Part shown: piece by piece, positions 48,151-60,664 of the stretch
Layout of the letters: every line of letters begins with the position of its first letter
How positions within the stretch are numbered: the stretch's first letter is position 1
NCBI RefSeq assembly: GCF_042453785.1
Contig: NC_091664.1
Span: forward strand, 4,080,501-4,144,500
Length of the DNA: 64,000 bases
Direction of reading: 5' to 3'
Source: Malus domestica
Taxonomy: Eukaryota; Streptophyta; Magnoliopsida; Rosales; Rosaceae
The notes under the pieces: model-generated
Told to the model about the DNA's origin: nothing
The model's database searches: none
What the model saw: the letters and a program-made list of their open reading frames with translations, nothing else
Program-made: the position numbers and the translations under genes

Positions 48151-49330
48151 GAGAGAGAGGAAAGACAGAGAGGCAACGCGGAGTGGCAAACTGGCGAGGC
48201 AAATCAACAAACTGCTCAGATGGACAGATAGATCAGAGATATATCCTCCCCTCCTATTTTCCTTTTTTTTTCTTTTTTTTTTTTTTGGTAAATTTTGTCC
48301 CCCACTTTCTCCTCTCTCTACAAGTTAGTTTGTCTAGTTTTCTCTCTCTATAACCATCAATTTTTTTCGTTTCCTTTTTTTTTTAATTTTGTTTAAAATC
48401 GACATAAAGTCCAGAATAGAACAACAGTTGCGTTGGAATGTAACCAGATTAAGCGATTTCAGCTATATCAACAACGAACGATCAAGGAAATTAAGTAAGA
48501 GTTTGTTAAAAAAAAAATTTGGAAGTTGGACTCTAAGGGCCAATTTGAGATTATTGTACTTTTATATAAAAAAAAAATAGTTATGTTGTATTTTAAGAAT
48601 AATTAAGTGTAAAATAAAGCAGTTGAACGTTTGATAAACGATATCTTTAAAATTGTAATGAGTACGAAGGGGAGTTGAAAAGCGTTTAATAATATTTTAA
48701 TGTATAAGTGATATAATTGGATATAGTCACAAAACATGACATAGTAGTGGGGTGGTGGCAACGGTAGCAACGACAGTGATGTCAACAGGAACGGCGAAGT
48801 GTGGTGGTTGGAGTGTAGAGGTAGCCGTGATGGTAGTGGTTAGCGGTGATGGTGATGGTGTTGTAAGTGTAATGAGAGCTGCACACTTGTTTAGCATGTG
48901 CATGAGGGATTGAGATCGTAAGAGTTTATGTATGACAATACTTGTCGGTTATTAAGGAATGTATAAAGACTAAAATATACCCTAAAGAAGTCTCGGTGCA
49001 ATTGGTGTTAACCATTCTGATATGAATGTTTTGGATATTAGTGCTAAGGGTAATCAAATTGATGACTTTGATAAGGACTACATGATGAGAAGTATCTTTA
49101 TCAAAGACCATTGTTTACATTATAAATAAAGGGTCCTTACTCTTGCACAATACACGCAAACAAAAACATCATGCCCCATTGATTGACAGTGCATACATAT
49201 AGTGTTGAGAGGAGAAGAATCTTTATTTTCTGCTATAATGACTTCGCAAGGTTAGTGGTTAATTGGATATGTTGAGTTCTTTTGTTTCCGCTATATTTAA
49301 ACTACAGGTGCCACTAGTGGGGGTGGTGCC
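48151..49330. other. PTI1 upstream and intergenic
   Basis: PTI1 promoter side, then AT-rich sequence with poly-T/poly-A tracts. A GTG/GTGAT-rich stretch lies at about 48745-48870. No gene recognised. Confidence 0.35.
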
Positions 49331-50160
49331 AATGGTGAGGGGTAGTGAGGGTGCAACTCATGTGGAAGAAGATTCACGCACAATTTTGTCGAGCAAATTC
49401 AAGGCACGTTCTAGAGTGGGCAATCTATGTCGAATAGGTACAAACATCTACATCAAGATTTGGAAGACTGACAATAAGCCCTCACAAAAACAGAAGGAAT
49501 CCATCGAAGCGACGATATCTAGCCAATGAGATAATAACATTTTATTATTAATAAATGTTAAAATGTAATTCAAGTAATTAAAAGTAATCATTTGATTATG
49601 TTGTTCTCAATTTTTTTTAGCAACTACAAGCACAAATATAGTTCAATATTGAGCACAAGAAATCACTCAAAGCACGAGTTTCACAATATTGTGAAGTATA
49701 TTCCAAAGTACAAAGTTCTACTAAGTAATCCCCAAGTTTTGTTGGAGGGAGATTACCTTGCACAAATAAATTACTGAAGAGTCGTCATCAAAGGCCCCAA
49801 TTCAAGAGGTCACACAAACTCAAGAAACCTCGAGGCTTATTGATAAGAAGGCTATTAAAAAAAAAAGGTAATAGGAAGTTCCTTGAATAATAATATTCAA
49901 AATTAGATGACGAATTGGCTTGCTAACTGCATTGAATATGGAGCAAGAAATGTTTTTTTATGAGCAAGAAAAGACTAGAGATGAAATAAAGACGATAAAA
50001 AAGAAATTAAATAGGCAAGAGATGCAAGAAGACAAGGATGGAGATATCATGTCTGACGTCTCAAAGTATGTCTCCTAATTCAAAGCATTTTAGAGAAGTG
50101 AAAAAATGATTTTCCAAAGACGAGGAAATTTCATACACTACAAGGAAAGGGGGAGCAAGC
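49330..50160 (+). pseudogene. Decayed NAM-associated / GST T3-like transposon-linked ORF
   Basis: Fragments in shifting plus-strand frames. About 49920-50040 reads EQEKTRDEIKTIKKKLNRQE, a coiled coil. About 50065-50105 reads MSPNSKHFREVKK. Both resemble the C-terminal end of plant proteins annotated as no-apical-meristem-associated or 'glutathione S-transferase T3-like', which often accompany PIF/Harbinger transposons. Several stops and shifts interrupt it. The upstream frame at 49263-49529 may be part of the same relic. The assignment rests on short motifs. Confidence 0.4.
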
Positions 50161-50429
50161 ACCACTGATTTTATACTCTGAATTTAATTAATTATTCTTT
50201 TTTTTTTGGTTAAAATTAATTATTCTTATTGTATGATATTATTTTGTCTTGTACTTGAAATAATTTATTAAAATCATAAATTATTTTATTTTCAAAAAAT
50301 AAACTTTACAAAATTCCCATTTATTTTCAGAAAAATAAAAAAATATTTTTAATAGTAAACGGCGGGACCCTCGCCCTTCCCCTTCCCAAATGTGTCACCA
50401 CCACAAAAGGGCAAAGCAAAGAGCGAAAG

Positions 50430-51696
50430 GAAGACGAATCTAAAGCGGTTTCGATAGTCAGAGCTTTATCTGTTGTACTCGGAATCGTATCTCTCGGAGC
50501 GAATTCTCACGAAGGTACAGAGTTCTTCTCATCTCTCTCATCTCATCGTTTGGTTTCCGAGAAAATTTGCGAGGAACGAATAGAAACGCAGAATTAACAT
50601 TTATTTTTGAACATTTATTTCATCCCATGGAAATTTCAAATTTCGCTTGGCAACTTGATTGATTGTTGATCTTGCGGGAAAATTCGAGTAGAATCTGTGA
50701 GTATTTTTCCCAATCAGAAGTGGGAAGTCAATTTGGCTAATTGGGTATAAATTGGGGTTCTTTGATATGTGTTGAGCTGGATCACTTTGATTATTTATGT
50801 AAAAAATTAGACAAGAAATATGAACTGAAATTTGATCTTAGTCTAGGTGTTAGTTTGTGTGTACCCTAATTATGCAGTAATTGAATGTTTAGCTGAATTA
50901 TGTGATAATTTAGTTCACTGAGGTTTGTCGGAGGGAAAGTACTCAACGAGGTAGATGCATTATGAATTGGGGTTAAACCCTTTGGTTCTACTGAATCATG
51001 CCAGTAAAGGTTACCTATGGATTGCGGTTGATTTTTCTGAAATGGTTTAATAATGATTTTAGCGCAATGGCATTCTAGAATTCATCCAGCCTACTCCACT
51101 TAGTGGAAAAAGGCTTTGTTGTTGTTGTTGTTGTTGTTGTTATTGTTATTGTTGTTGGTTTAATATTGATTTTAGAATGGTAAATAGTTGCAGAAGGAGC
51201 ATGGAATTCAATAGTTGATATTTTGACTATAATTACTTTTTGACGCTTATATACCCAAACATTAGCATCCTATTGTTTATTTGTTAGCATGAGTTTAATT
51301 TCTTTCAAATTCTTCCATAAAGTTAAAGTGTGAGATTTCTATTTTGTACTATCGATCATTGATAGCCAGTAATTTGAGATCCAATGAGCTTTGTTTTTTG
51401 TTTTATATATTTTATTTTATTAAGAAAATATATTTTTGCAAGAGGCCTTTGTGATAGGTTTTTCCGTTTTTGATCTAATTTATCCTTCTAGTATACTTCT
51501 GGGTGGAGCCCTACATGTCTTGTACCATTCAGTAATAGTGATTCTTGAATGTTTGACTCCAGCCATCTTTTTCTAATCTATATGTTGCCTTGTCCATGTT
51601 TACTTCTGTATACCTTGTGTTTTCTGTTGCATATAAAATTAAACATTCTTTGTAATCTACAGGTTTTATTGAAAATTTGGAATTTTTTCTGAAGAC
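50430..51696 (+). promoter_or_regulatory. PUX11 5' UTR with 1.15-kb leader intron
   Basis: A non-coding first exon (about 50430-50514) ends gaag|gtacag. The acceptor tctacag ends at 51662, and the second exon carries the ATG at 51697. The intron contains an RTE LINE tail. Confidence 0.6.
51059..51150 (+). mobile_element. RTE LINE 3' end only, with TTG tail
   Basis: Begins agcgcaatggcattctagaattcatcc and runs through ccacttagtggaaaaaggc to (TTG)n at about 51115-51141. It matches the 3' end of the copy at 32.5 kb. An extreme 5' truncation (about 80 bp) in the PUX11 leader intron. Confidence 0.85.
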
Positions 51697-54600
51697 ATGG
51701 AACAGTCTCTCACCTCTCTTACATACAAAGGTTCCATACCTGAAGCAATAACTGAAGCAAAGAAGCAGAGGAAACTCTTTGTTGTGTATATTTCGGGTGA
51801 ATGATTCTTCTTTTGATTTGGTTTGGTTTTTTTTCTTTTGTCTTGTTTTGTTTTTGTATTTACCTGCAGAAAATGTGGTGGTGGTTCATTGCATTAGTTT
51901 AGTAGTTCCGAGAGACTTTCACTATTATACGGGATGAAGGGGACTACATTGCTGAATTTTTAGCTGATTAGCTGTAATAATAAACTGTTTAATGCATAAG
52001 TCAAGTCTTCTCTTGGTGGACCATTGGGTCGCCGTGTTCATACTGTTTCTACTGAGCTTCATAATTTGTTCTATTTTCTATCAAAAGAAAGAAAGACAGA
52101 AAGGTAGTATGAAGGGATGGGCTAGAGTGTTGAAAGAGAGAAAAAAAAAAAAAAAAGAGAGAGGAAACTTATTTCTCAAAATGAAATAGTTTTGTAACTT
52201 AAAATTATTTCTTAAAAGTTAAAATAAGGCTGTTTAACTAGGAAAGGATTAAAGTATTCCATAGATTGACATTGCAGTAGCACAGATATTTGTTCACCTA
52301 GTATCTTCTCACATTCTCACTTTTATACGTAGTATTAGTAATTCTGTTTATGCTGTATTTTGTGCATTTATAAAGCACCTTCTGTCTTGTCGTGAGTTAG
52401 AATATTAATGTAATCGACGGCCACGCGTAATTTATGAAGAATGAATAAACTTGCACATATTACATTTCCTTTTTCCTTTAGTTTTTCATACTGTACAAAT
52501 ATATTTAATTATTGACTTTGTTATGACACTTAATATGTATATTCATTTGTTTTTGTTTTGTGGATCTTCAGGTAAAAATGACGAGTCTAGTCGTTTGGAA
52601 AATTCTACATGGACTGATCTAAATGTAAGTTGTTTTCCTTTTCTTTTGGTTTTCTCTTTCCTTATAAATTTGTTTAATTTTTATATTCCTGCTTTGTATG
52701 TTTTTCTTATGTTAATGTTTTGATTCAGGTGGCGGACTCAGTAGAAAAGTACTGCATTTTATTGCATATCCCTGAAGAAAGCACTGATGCTGCCAATTTT
52801 TCTGCAATATGTATCCTTTTACAAGAAGACGACAGTGCCGAATTCCTTCGGAAGTTGGCCTGCTGAGCTATTGCCATGCTGCCACATGATAATCTGAATC
52901 AACTAGAGGGGAAATACATTGTTTGCAGGTTATGCTGACCAAAATCTTAAAGAAACATTGCAGTAATTCATTAGGATTGTAGCTGTCTTTTCTCTTTGTA
53001 GGATGATCAAGAAACTGGCCAAGTTGGGCCGTAGTCTCACGGCACCTCGTTCAGAGATATTAGGAACTACTGATATTCCCTATTCTGATTCTAATCTCCC
53101 TTATTACTGAGTCCACCACCTTCTTATTTGCAATGGCTTTTCCTTTGTACCTGTCTATCTCATTTTATAAATCCAGAACATTCACCTTCCTGTAGAAAGG
53201 AGTGAAGAAAATCCATGAGGTGTCGGAATTAATTGTAACTTGAAGTTGCAGCTTTCGGCTTTCCTGTGTTGTAGTTTTGAGTTGGTAGTTTTAAATTTTG
53301 TGGTTATATGTTTATTATTTTCCTTTTTTATTCGCTGTTGCTAGTTTCAGTGACTGGTGAAGCTGTTTTATATGTTGCACATACCAATTGGCACAATTGC
53401 AATTTTCTAAATTACATGTTTTGTGTACGGCTTATTATAAGCTCTTTACATTAATTTAAAATAAAAGAGTCTATCCTTGCATCAACATGTTACAGACCCA
53501 CAGAAATCTGTACCTTGTATAACAGCTATTGGATACAATGGTGTACAACTTTGGCAGAATGGTATGTTTTCTTTCGAATATTTTTAAGAATAATATAGAG
53601 GAACACATAAATATAGTTTAAGAATTTGGTTTGTGTTTTTAGAGGGTTTTCTCAGTGCTGAAGCTCTGGCGTCCAGTTTAGAGAAGGCATGGTTGGGTCT
53701 CCATATCCAGGTATATTTTCGTTGTTTTTTTAATTGTAAATCATCCTATTTACTGTCAAATTTACTTTGAAAACACATCAATGCTTGGCAAGATGACATT
53801 TGTAATGACCTTGTTGTGCAAATGGCTTTGATCCTTTTTTTTATTTTTTATTTTTACAATTTATTGTAAAGGTTAAATTAGGTTTCAATTCTGTGTTTTA
53901 TTTACGCCATGACATATAGTGACCCCCCTTTGACCGTCTTCAAAACCAAGATTGGGGTCAGTGTACTACGCTTCTCAACTCAGACTTGTCAAGATCAATT
54001 AGAATCATATCAAGTAAATTTCCCATTTTTCTCTTCTTTCATCTTTTGTTTACCACACCCTGCAGACACACAACTAGGTATGAGAAAAATACCAAGGAAA
54101 AGGGGTAACCTGACTCACCCAGGTCAATCTGGCCTAGTTTTCACTTTTTGAATGGATTAGACCAGGCTGTTCTTTGAATAATATGATTAGTCTGGCTCTG
54201 GTTGTGCATTAAGTTTTATGAACAGTAAAAACCGGCTTCAACTGGTTACCATTATATGTCAACATTTTATGAAGTTTGCATGCTGAAGACTTGAACCCGA
54301 GACCTGCGATGGCCAGCTTGTGTGCTTCACCCCTGGACAACTGTCAGCTTTGATTTTAAGCTACATTCGCATTGTATTTATTGACTCTAGTGTTCGAGTC
54401 TTTTTATAACAATATCTCCAATCCCACAGAGACACACAACCAGTGCATCCATTGGACTCCCGACAATGTTCTGACTGCTGATAGCTTCTTTTGAGATTGA
54501 ACCTAAATAGTATGGAAACTATATCATGGGGTGATGTTTCAAGAGTGGGGAAGTGGTGAGAGCAAAGGGTCTGAAAAAGTGTCCTGGATATAGCTGGGTT

Positions 54601-57600
54601 GATGCACCAAGGGTTGTTCTTGAGTCCTTGGAAGAAGATTGCAGGTTGCACATATTAATTGCTCATAGTGAAGCAAAGGTAGCAAAAACATAATTTCGCA
54701 TATTTAGATGCATTTCTTGATGGGTAAATCTGAAAGCTTGCTTTGGCACGTGCATGTTGCAGTGCAAATGCATGTTGTGTGCCATTAAGAAAGAGATGTC
54801 AAGGTAGTTCTCAATATAGGATTTGGGCGTGGCGAAGCAAATCCTTAGAATGCGGAATAATTGGGGATAAACCCAAGAGCCTGCCCCATTACTCCGGTGG
54901 TGGATTCTCATGTTATCTCTCATAACAACCTCCCTGCCTGTACTGTCTGGGGTGCACACCGCATATCAACATATGAAAATTTTCACAATAAGGGGTTACA
55001 CCTGCATTTAACTCCTATATTTCCATTTTTCCATCCAACTGTCACCTTGTGGATTATGAGCTGGTGCATGTTGCTTTGGCCTAGCTAAGTTAGGTGTATT
55101 TATCACTTAGGCTTATGCCTTCTTGATCTCAAATTATTGTTTTTGAACACAAAATACTTGTAATTTTTTGAGCCCAATACTAGACAACCTGTCCTGAACT
55201 CGAAATCAAATGGGTATGTAGGGTCATTTGTTCCAGCTTTTTATTCGGTTTTAGGTTCTCTGAAAAAGTTCCGGATCAAATCAATTCTACAGCCTGTTAG
55301 GGCTTGAACCTGAACCTACCGGATTTGTGCTAACCTATTAGCTACTTTATCATTTAAGCGTTTGCAACATCAACATTATCTCCTCTTTGAAATCACTGTT
55401 AATGTTTGATGAATGCACATTAGCTGGGAAGCAGTAGGGATGTCCATGAGACAATACTCTGCAGGTACTCTTGACCTTGGCTATATGCTCCAGAGCCTCG
55501 CTCGTTATTTATAGCTGACATGACCAATGACCATGCATTTTCTTACGTTAAATTTAAATGAAACAATGACCAGTATTATCTGATATTCAACTGTAGGAAA
55601 CAACTGCGACTGTATTGAGTGCAGCTCTTGCTTCAAATAAATCCGAACCATCGACTTCTGGGGTTCCTAATGCTGTCTCAACTGGTGAAGAAAGTTCCTC
55701 AAGTAAAGCTGTTATCTCTGATCAAGGAAGTTCCTCAAGTACAGCTGTTGAGTCTCCCTTAATTGACACAAATGTTCAATCTCCAGATGCTGTAGATGCT
55801 GCATCTGACACAGTGATGAAACATAAAGGTCGTGGTTGTAAAATTGAGGTACATATTATTACCTGCATTCACTGCTTCATTAGTCATTTAGTATTTGCCA
55901 ACTTTATTAACTAGGACATGGACCTGTTTTTCTTTGACATAAATACAAGAAAAATAATGATTTAGGATACAAGACATTTTCAATATCTTTTGATGCTAAT
56001 GGGTTAGAATGTGTTGGGGATGAACAGTCCAGCTCTTCCACCAAATCGGCCCAAGGAGTACATAATGTTGCTATGGAAGACCTGAACAAGTCTGGAGGTG
56101 ATATTGTTAATCCTGTTGCTGAAGGTAGTTATAGTGGCCCAGAAAAGACCACTGTTAATCATTCAGGTGTCTCAGGTGAAGGTTCACAAGCAGTTAGTAA
56201 TGTAAAATCTGAAGTTGTACAAGTTGATAAGGGTGAAGCCGAAGATGATAAGAAGGTTGATACCTTTGAGAATTGTACGAGGGTCAGCAGATCAAGTGAT
56301 GTTAACTTGAATATACGATTGCCCAATGGTGTCAGCCTGAAAGAGAAGTTTTCTATAACAAGCACTATGAGAATGGTTAAAGACTATGTGGATGAAAACC
56401 AAGGAAGTGGTATTGGCAACTATGATCTAGCCATCCCTTATCCTCGCAAGATATTCTGTGATCAAGGTAAGAAATTCTGAATCGTTATTACCTATCTTTC
56501 TAATTGCGTTATCTGCTGAAAATTTGTATGTGGACTGGTGTCACTTGTGTTCCTTGTATCCTGAAGTTATTGTAAAATAGATGACACTGCCTTCTATCAT
56601 ACTATCCTTCGTTCTCTGGCCTGCTAGATTATGGGTGTTTCTTCTTGTGTTCATTTCTATCTGTTGTCCATGTACTTGCGAGCACAATGTAAATGCATTC
56701 TCGAACTAAGTTTGTGTGATGTTAAAATAGAGTTATCCAATGATTTGGTGGTTCGTTTCTTCTTTGCCTGTTTAGATTATCATGTTTTAATATAAACCAT
56801 AACTTTTTATTGTGTTATGCAGATTTAAGCAAATCGTTATCAGATTTGGGCCTGTTTGACAGGCAAGCATTGATAGTGGTTCCACGTCAGAAAGGGACTA
56901 ATTATCTGAGTGGGAAATCTGCATTCTCTGACCAAACAGACTCGAGAAATACTGTTAGTTCCTCAGATGGAAGCAATGGGGGATATTTTTCGTATGCGAA
57001 AAGATTTTTATCGTACTTCAATCCTCTTTCTTATTTGGGTGGTGGTGCTAGCTCATCAAGTTCGGGACAGCAATCCGAAAATGGCACGTGGGAATATAGT
57101 GAGTTTCTGCTCTCTGCTGTGATGTTATAATGTCTCTTTTACATTCTCTTATTCAGCTTAGGAAACCTTTTTTATTAATGACTTTCCAGCATACAGAAAT
57201 TTAGAACCCCAAAAAAATCAAATAAAAGAAACTCTAATAATCTTGTATAGTTTTGGCTTTGGTCGAATAGTTGCATCTTGAACGGGGAGGACGACTCCAT
57301 TTAGCTGATATTTACAATAGAAAGTAGAGCAGGGCATGAAATCCTTTAATAGGTCATAGTCTGTCTTCTCCTTTTATAAACCAGTGATGTATAACATCAA
57401 ACCCTCAGATATTTTATACATGACTGCTAACTACCTGGGTTCACGTGGCTCCTTTCTTTTCCGGTTGGGACATTGGGTTTAATTTAGTTAGTTGGGCTAG
57501 TGAAATGATGTCAATTGCTTGTTTGTGGTAGCCAAACGAAGCGTGTTCAAGTCAACACAGTAAGCACTCGCCTACCTGCATGGCAAGATTACCACGAGTG

Positions 57601-57956
57601 TTTGTTATGCACTTTCTTTCCCAAGTTAACTTGAAGGAAAAGTGAAATATAAATGGAGGATGCTGAAAGAGTTTTTGATTGAAGCTGCAGAGGTTGGCAA
57701 TCAAAATTTTCTGTTATACTGACAGTTTTGCTTTCCCATATTAGGCCCTAACCCTACACGTCGGAATAGCGTCACTCAAAACGCTTCTACAAGTGGTAAA
57801 AGTGAGGAGAAAAAGAGCAGGAAGCCACCAGCATCTGGTTTCGGAAGCAACATTCACACTTTGAAGCGCGACGAAGATGATGAACGGTTCAGCGACAGAA
57901 ATTCCTTCTGGAATGGTAACTCTACCGAGTATGGCGGCAACGATGATAGTAAATAA
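51697..57956 (+). CDS. PUX11: Plant UBX domain-containing protein 11-like
   Basis: UBX proteins are cofactors of the AAA ATPase CDC48/p97. Nine exons: 51697-51796, 52572-52624, 52729-52810, 53496-53561, 53643-53710, 55597-55848, 56028-56466, 56823-57098 and 57745-57956 (TAA), 515 residues, phases consistent. A thioredoxin-like N-terminal region (about 1-120) contains SIPEAITEAKKQRKLFVVYI, EKYCILLHIPEES and VPCITAIGYNGVQLWQNEGF. A Ser-rich acidic linker follows. The UBX domain is at about 298-375 (NLNIRLPNGVSLKEKFSITS, MRMVKDYVDENQ, YDLAIPYPRKIF, LFDRQALIVVPRQ), and the tail has RFLSYFNPLSYLGGGASSSS. The domain order and length match Arabidopsis PUX11. The 1.9-kb intron 5 holds a PPR relic. 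Confidence 0.92.
54400..54645 (+). pseudogene. PPR protein C-terminal (E motif) relic in PUX11 intron
   Basis: The plus strand reads GEVVRAKGLKKCPGYSWVDA (about 54553-54612), the hallmark end of the PPR E domain (G-L-K-K-x-P-G-x-S-W-V/I). It is preceded by a weak FEIEPK.YGNY segment with stops. No repeats or start remain. Weakly supported because the match is short. Confidence 0.4.
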
Positions 57957-58931
57957 TATATTCACACCATACTGAGATATTTTAAACTCAACCCTGTGCT
58001 TGGCCACAGCTGCTTTACTGTCTACTTTCTGCTCTGTAGATAATAAGTAGAAGTCCACTGTTCGAGTTTTTGTTAACGTTGAGTTGTTATTACCCGTATA
58101 GGAACGGTTGTAACAATAACAAGTCCTGTGAAATAATTTTGAACTTGGCAGTGGGCACAAGCCTAGTGGTGTTTTGGAATTCATATAGCCGATCCCATTT
58201 AGTAGGATGGCCTGGTGGTGGTTGTTGTAAGGCTTATATTTAGCTACGCCTCCTGGAACACCATTTCAATCTTATTTTGCCTTCTGGAACTCTAAAGTCG
58301 TCACTTAACTTTATGAAACTCATAGTTCGCTCCATTATGAGTTTTAGGGGCAAAGTGGAGCGAACTATGAGTTTCAGGGAGTAAAGTAGTGACTTTTAAG
58401 TTACAGGAGTAAAATGAAATTTAAAATCGAATTCGAGGGGTCGTAGCTAAAACTAAGCCTTATTGTAATGACCGATACTTAATGGTTGGTTTCGTCAGAT
58501 GTGGGTTTCGCGCGTATAAATCTCTTTGATAATTTTCAAAAATTTAGAGGCTTTGCGCATCGGACCACCCAACCTCAATACAAAGGCCAAGTTTCGGAGA
58601 GATTTTTCAGCGTGATCGTTACACCACGTGTTCCTATATAAATAATGAGTTATGTGTGTTAAAATGTTAATAATTTAAAAATTAAAATTTTCTACCACTT
58701 GCATAAGCGGTGTATCATTCGTATTTCCGTCACAACAAAAAATTTCTTCAAATTTTGGGTTGACTCGAGAAATTCTTTTATCCTAAAAGCATTTCTCAAC
58801 ACACCAAGTAATTTACCATCATCGTCTTCGATTCCATGAACAATCAAACCCGCATGCAGACCTTCGTTCCCCCTCTCATTTGCAGATATTTTTTATTTTT
58901 TTTATTTTTTATTACATTAATATTTATTCAT
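57957..58931. other. PUX11 3' UTR and intergenic, with RTE tail relic
   Basis: At 58166-58232 the sequence ttcatatagccgatcccatttagtagg followed by a degraded tggtggtggttgttg matches the RTE 3' end, near or inside the PUX11 3' UTR. An imperfect inverted repeat of 'ctccattatgag / ctatgagtttcagggagtaaagt' lies at about 58320-58385. No gene seen to 58931. Confidence 0.45.
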
Positions 58932-59069
58932 TAGAGGGAGGGGGAGTTCGGCTAAGCCACACCATGAGCATTCTAATTTGGTATTGAGTTCGTCATTCAC
59001 GAGATTCGAACTTAAGACCTCTCATTTTCAACTGAAGATAAATACCACCAGATCGTAGTACTAAGTGAT
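58932..59069 (-). mobile_element. tRNA-derived SINE (same family as 12299-12400)
   Basis: On the minus strand it starts aaatcacttagtactacgat, with taagttcgaatctcgtga as the B-box region, and ends in a cctccctct tail. The last 20 plus-strand bases (ccagatcgtagtactaagtg) are identical to the copy at 12.3 kb. Confidence 0.55.
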
Positions 59070-59331
59070 TTTTAATCAAAGTTTTAACAACCTAAATTAT
59101 CACCCAAATATGTTAAGAATGAAGATTTGTTTACCAAACAAAGGATTCAAGTATTGAGTAATAGCGTAATATGTTATGCATCCGTGCTACGAAATGTGTA
59201 TCAATCGAATAAAAAAAACACATATACCCACATATCTTTTAAGGAAAGGGAAATTCATTTTTTATTTTTTTTTCAAAAAATAGAGATTAGTTGTGAGATC
59301 CACTCCACATCAAACTTCAACAATCCGAATC

Positions 59332-59478
59332 GTTTACTTAGTATTACGGCATAATGATATTCTTCTTCACTTATAAGCTAGAGGTCTTATATTTAATTCT
59401 CGTCAAAAGTGAATTTGGATCACATTAATGCTAACACATTGTGAAATTTAGCTTACTCTTCGACTCTAGATAATATCG
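59332..59478 (+). mobile_element. Diverged SINE copy in opposite orientation
   Basis: Plus-strand order cttagtattacggcataatg, agaggtcttatatttaattctcgtc, then tgctaacacattgtgaa matches the same SINE family with more changes; the B-box is degenerate. Confidence 0.45.
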
Positions 59479-59610
59479 CTCGTTCAAAAAGGAAAAATGT
59501 TAGCGGAGCTTAAACTTGTCCTATTATTATTCTCAAAACCAATGGTAATCCACTAAACATAGTGCAATTACTCCGTGTAATGTTTGTTTATTAGAAAGCA
59601 TTTTATTTTT

Positions 59611-60083
59611 TTAAGAGTAAATTGTAGCAATGGTCCCTTAACTTTAATCAAATTGGAGTAATGATCTTTAACTAAAAATCCATTACCATTGGTCCCTCAA
59701 CTTATCAAAATGTGTAGCTATAATTATTTTCATCAATTTCATCAAAATTTTGTCAAAATAAGTTATATTGGAATGACCATTTATACAATTAGGGTCCCTC
59801 AACTCATCAAAGTGTGTAATTATAGTCATTTTCGTCAACTACATCAAAAAATTTGTCAAAATGAGTTATGTTGGAAGGACCATTGCTACAATTGGGTTAG
59901 AGTTAAGAGACTATTTCTCCAGTTGAATTAAAGTTGAGGGACCAATGATAATGAATTTTTAGTTGAGAAACTATAGCTGCACATTTTGATGAATTGATGG
60001 ACGAATAATAATAGATTTTTAGTTGAATGATCGTTGCTCTACTTAAGTTAAAAGTTAAAAGTCGCTACAATTTACTCTTTTTT
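59611..60083. mobile_element. Foldback/MITE element with internal repeats
   Basis: The ends are inverted: ttaagagtaaattgtagc at 59611 and gctacaatttactctttttt ending at about 60083. Inside, the phrases ggtccctcaactcatcaaa and ttttagttgagaaacta recur in both directions, so the arms pair over much of the roughly 470 bp. No ORF. Confidence 0.65.
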
Positions 60084-60109
60084 AAAGATTCTCTTCCTCT
60101 CTATTTCGA

Positions 60110-60605
60110 CAAATTTCAAAGAGAGCTGCACTCTCGAAGCGCTGGAGAAGGCATCTGTGCCCCTCTTGCCACCGATCATCGTGTTTCTCCTGCGATTGAT
60201 CCTATCCAGCTACCTCGGAGCCCAATCGCAACTTATTCAAGAACGGCAATCCAAGCTCCACCGCTGCTCTCATCTTCACCGTTGTTGCGAGCACTGGCAA
60301 CTTCGTCCGTCAAGCCACAGTCGAACGATTCCGCTGCAGCCACAGCTTCTCTTCCGGAATCGAAAAGAGTGATTCATGCTTCGACGCTGACGACTGCTCT
60401 GCCGCTACTCCATACGCACTCGTTCCCCGATACCACGAAAACTGAACCTGAGGTAGTTCTTAATTCGAGTTTCGTTTTAGCAAATTCGGAGGCTAAATTC
60501 CCTTCTCTTTTGACTGATAACTATAGTGCATTACTGAAAGATAAATTTGGATGGGTTGATTGGTATTTTGTGGGTAAATTTGTGAAGAAGAATTTCTTTG
60601 TTTGA
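60110..60605 (+). pseudogene. Open frame at the head of a gene-fragment chimera
   Basis: The frame 60027-60605 is Ser/Thr/Pro/Ala-rich (for example SPIATYSRTAIQAPPLLSSS) and ends in FGWVDWYFVGKFVKKNFF. I do not recognise the source. It directly precedes three identifiable host-gene fragments in the same orientation, so it may be another captured piece. Confidence 0.35.
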
Positions 60606-60664
60606 TGAAATTTCTACCTTTGGTTTTGAATATGGAAGTACAATTGCATTAGGTAGAGCTTTTG

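Noticed and set aside
47893-48210. Arg/Glu/Ser-rich minus-strand frames of 90-105 codons
   Set aside because: Low-complexity GA/CT leader sequence of the PTI1 gene; no domain.
51992-52189. 65-codon frame in PUX11 intron
   Set aside because: Ends in poly-A-encoded lysines; intronic noise.
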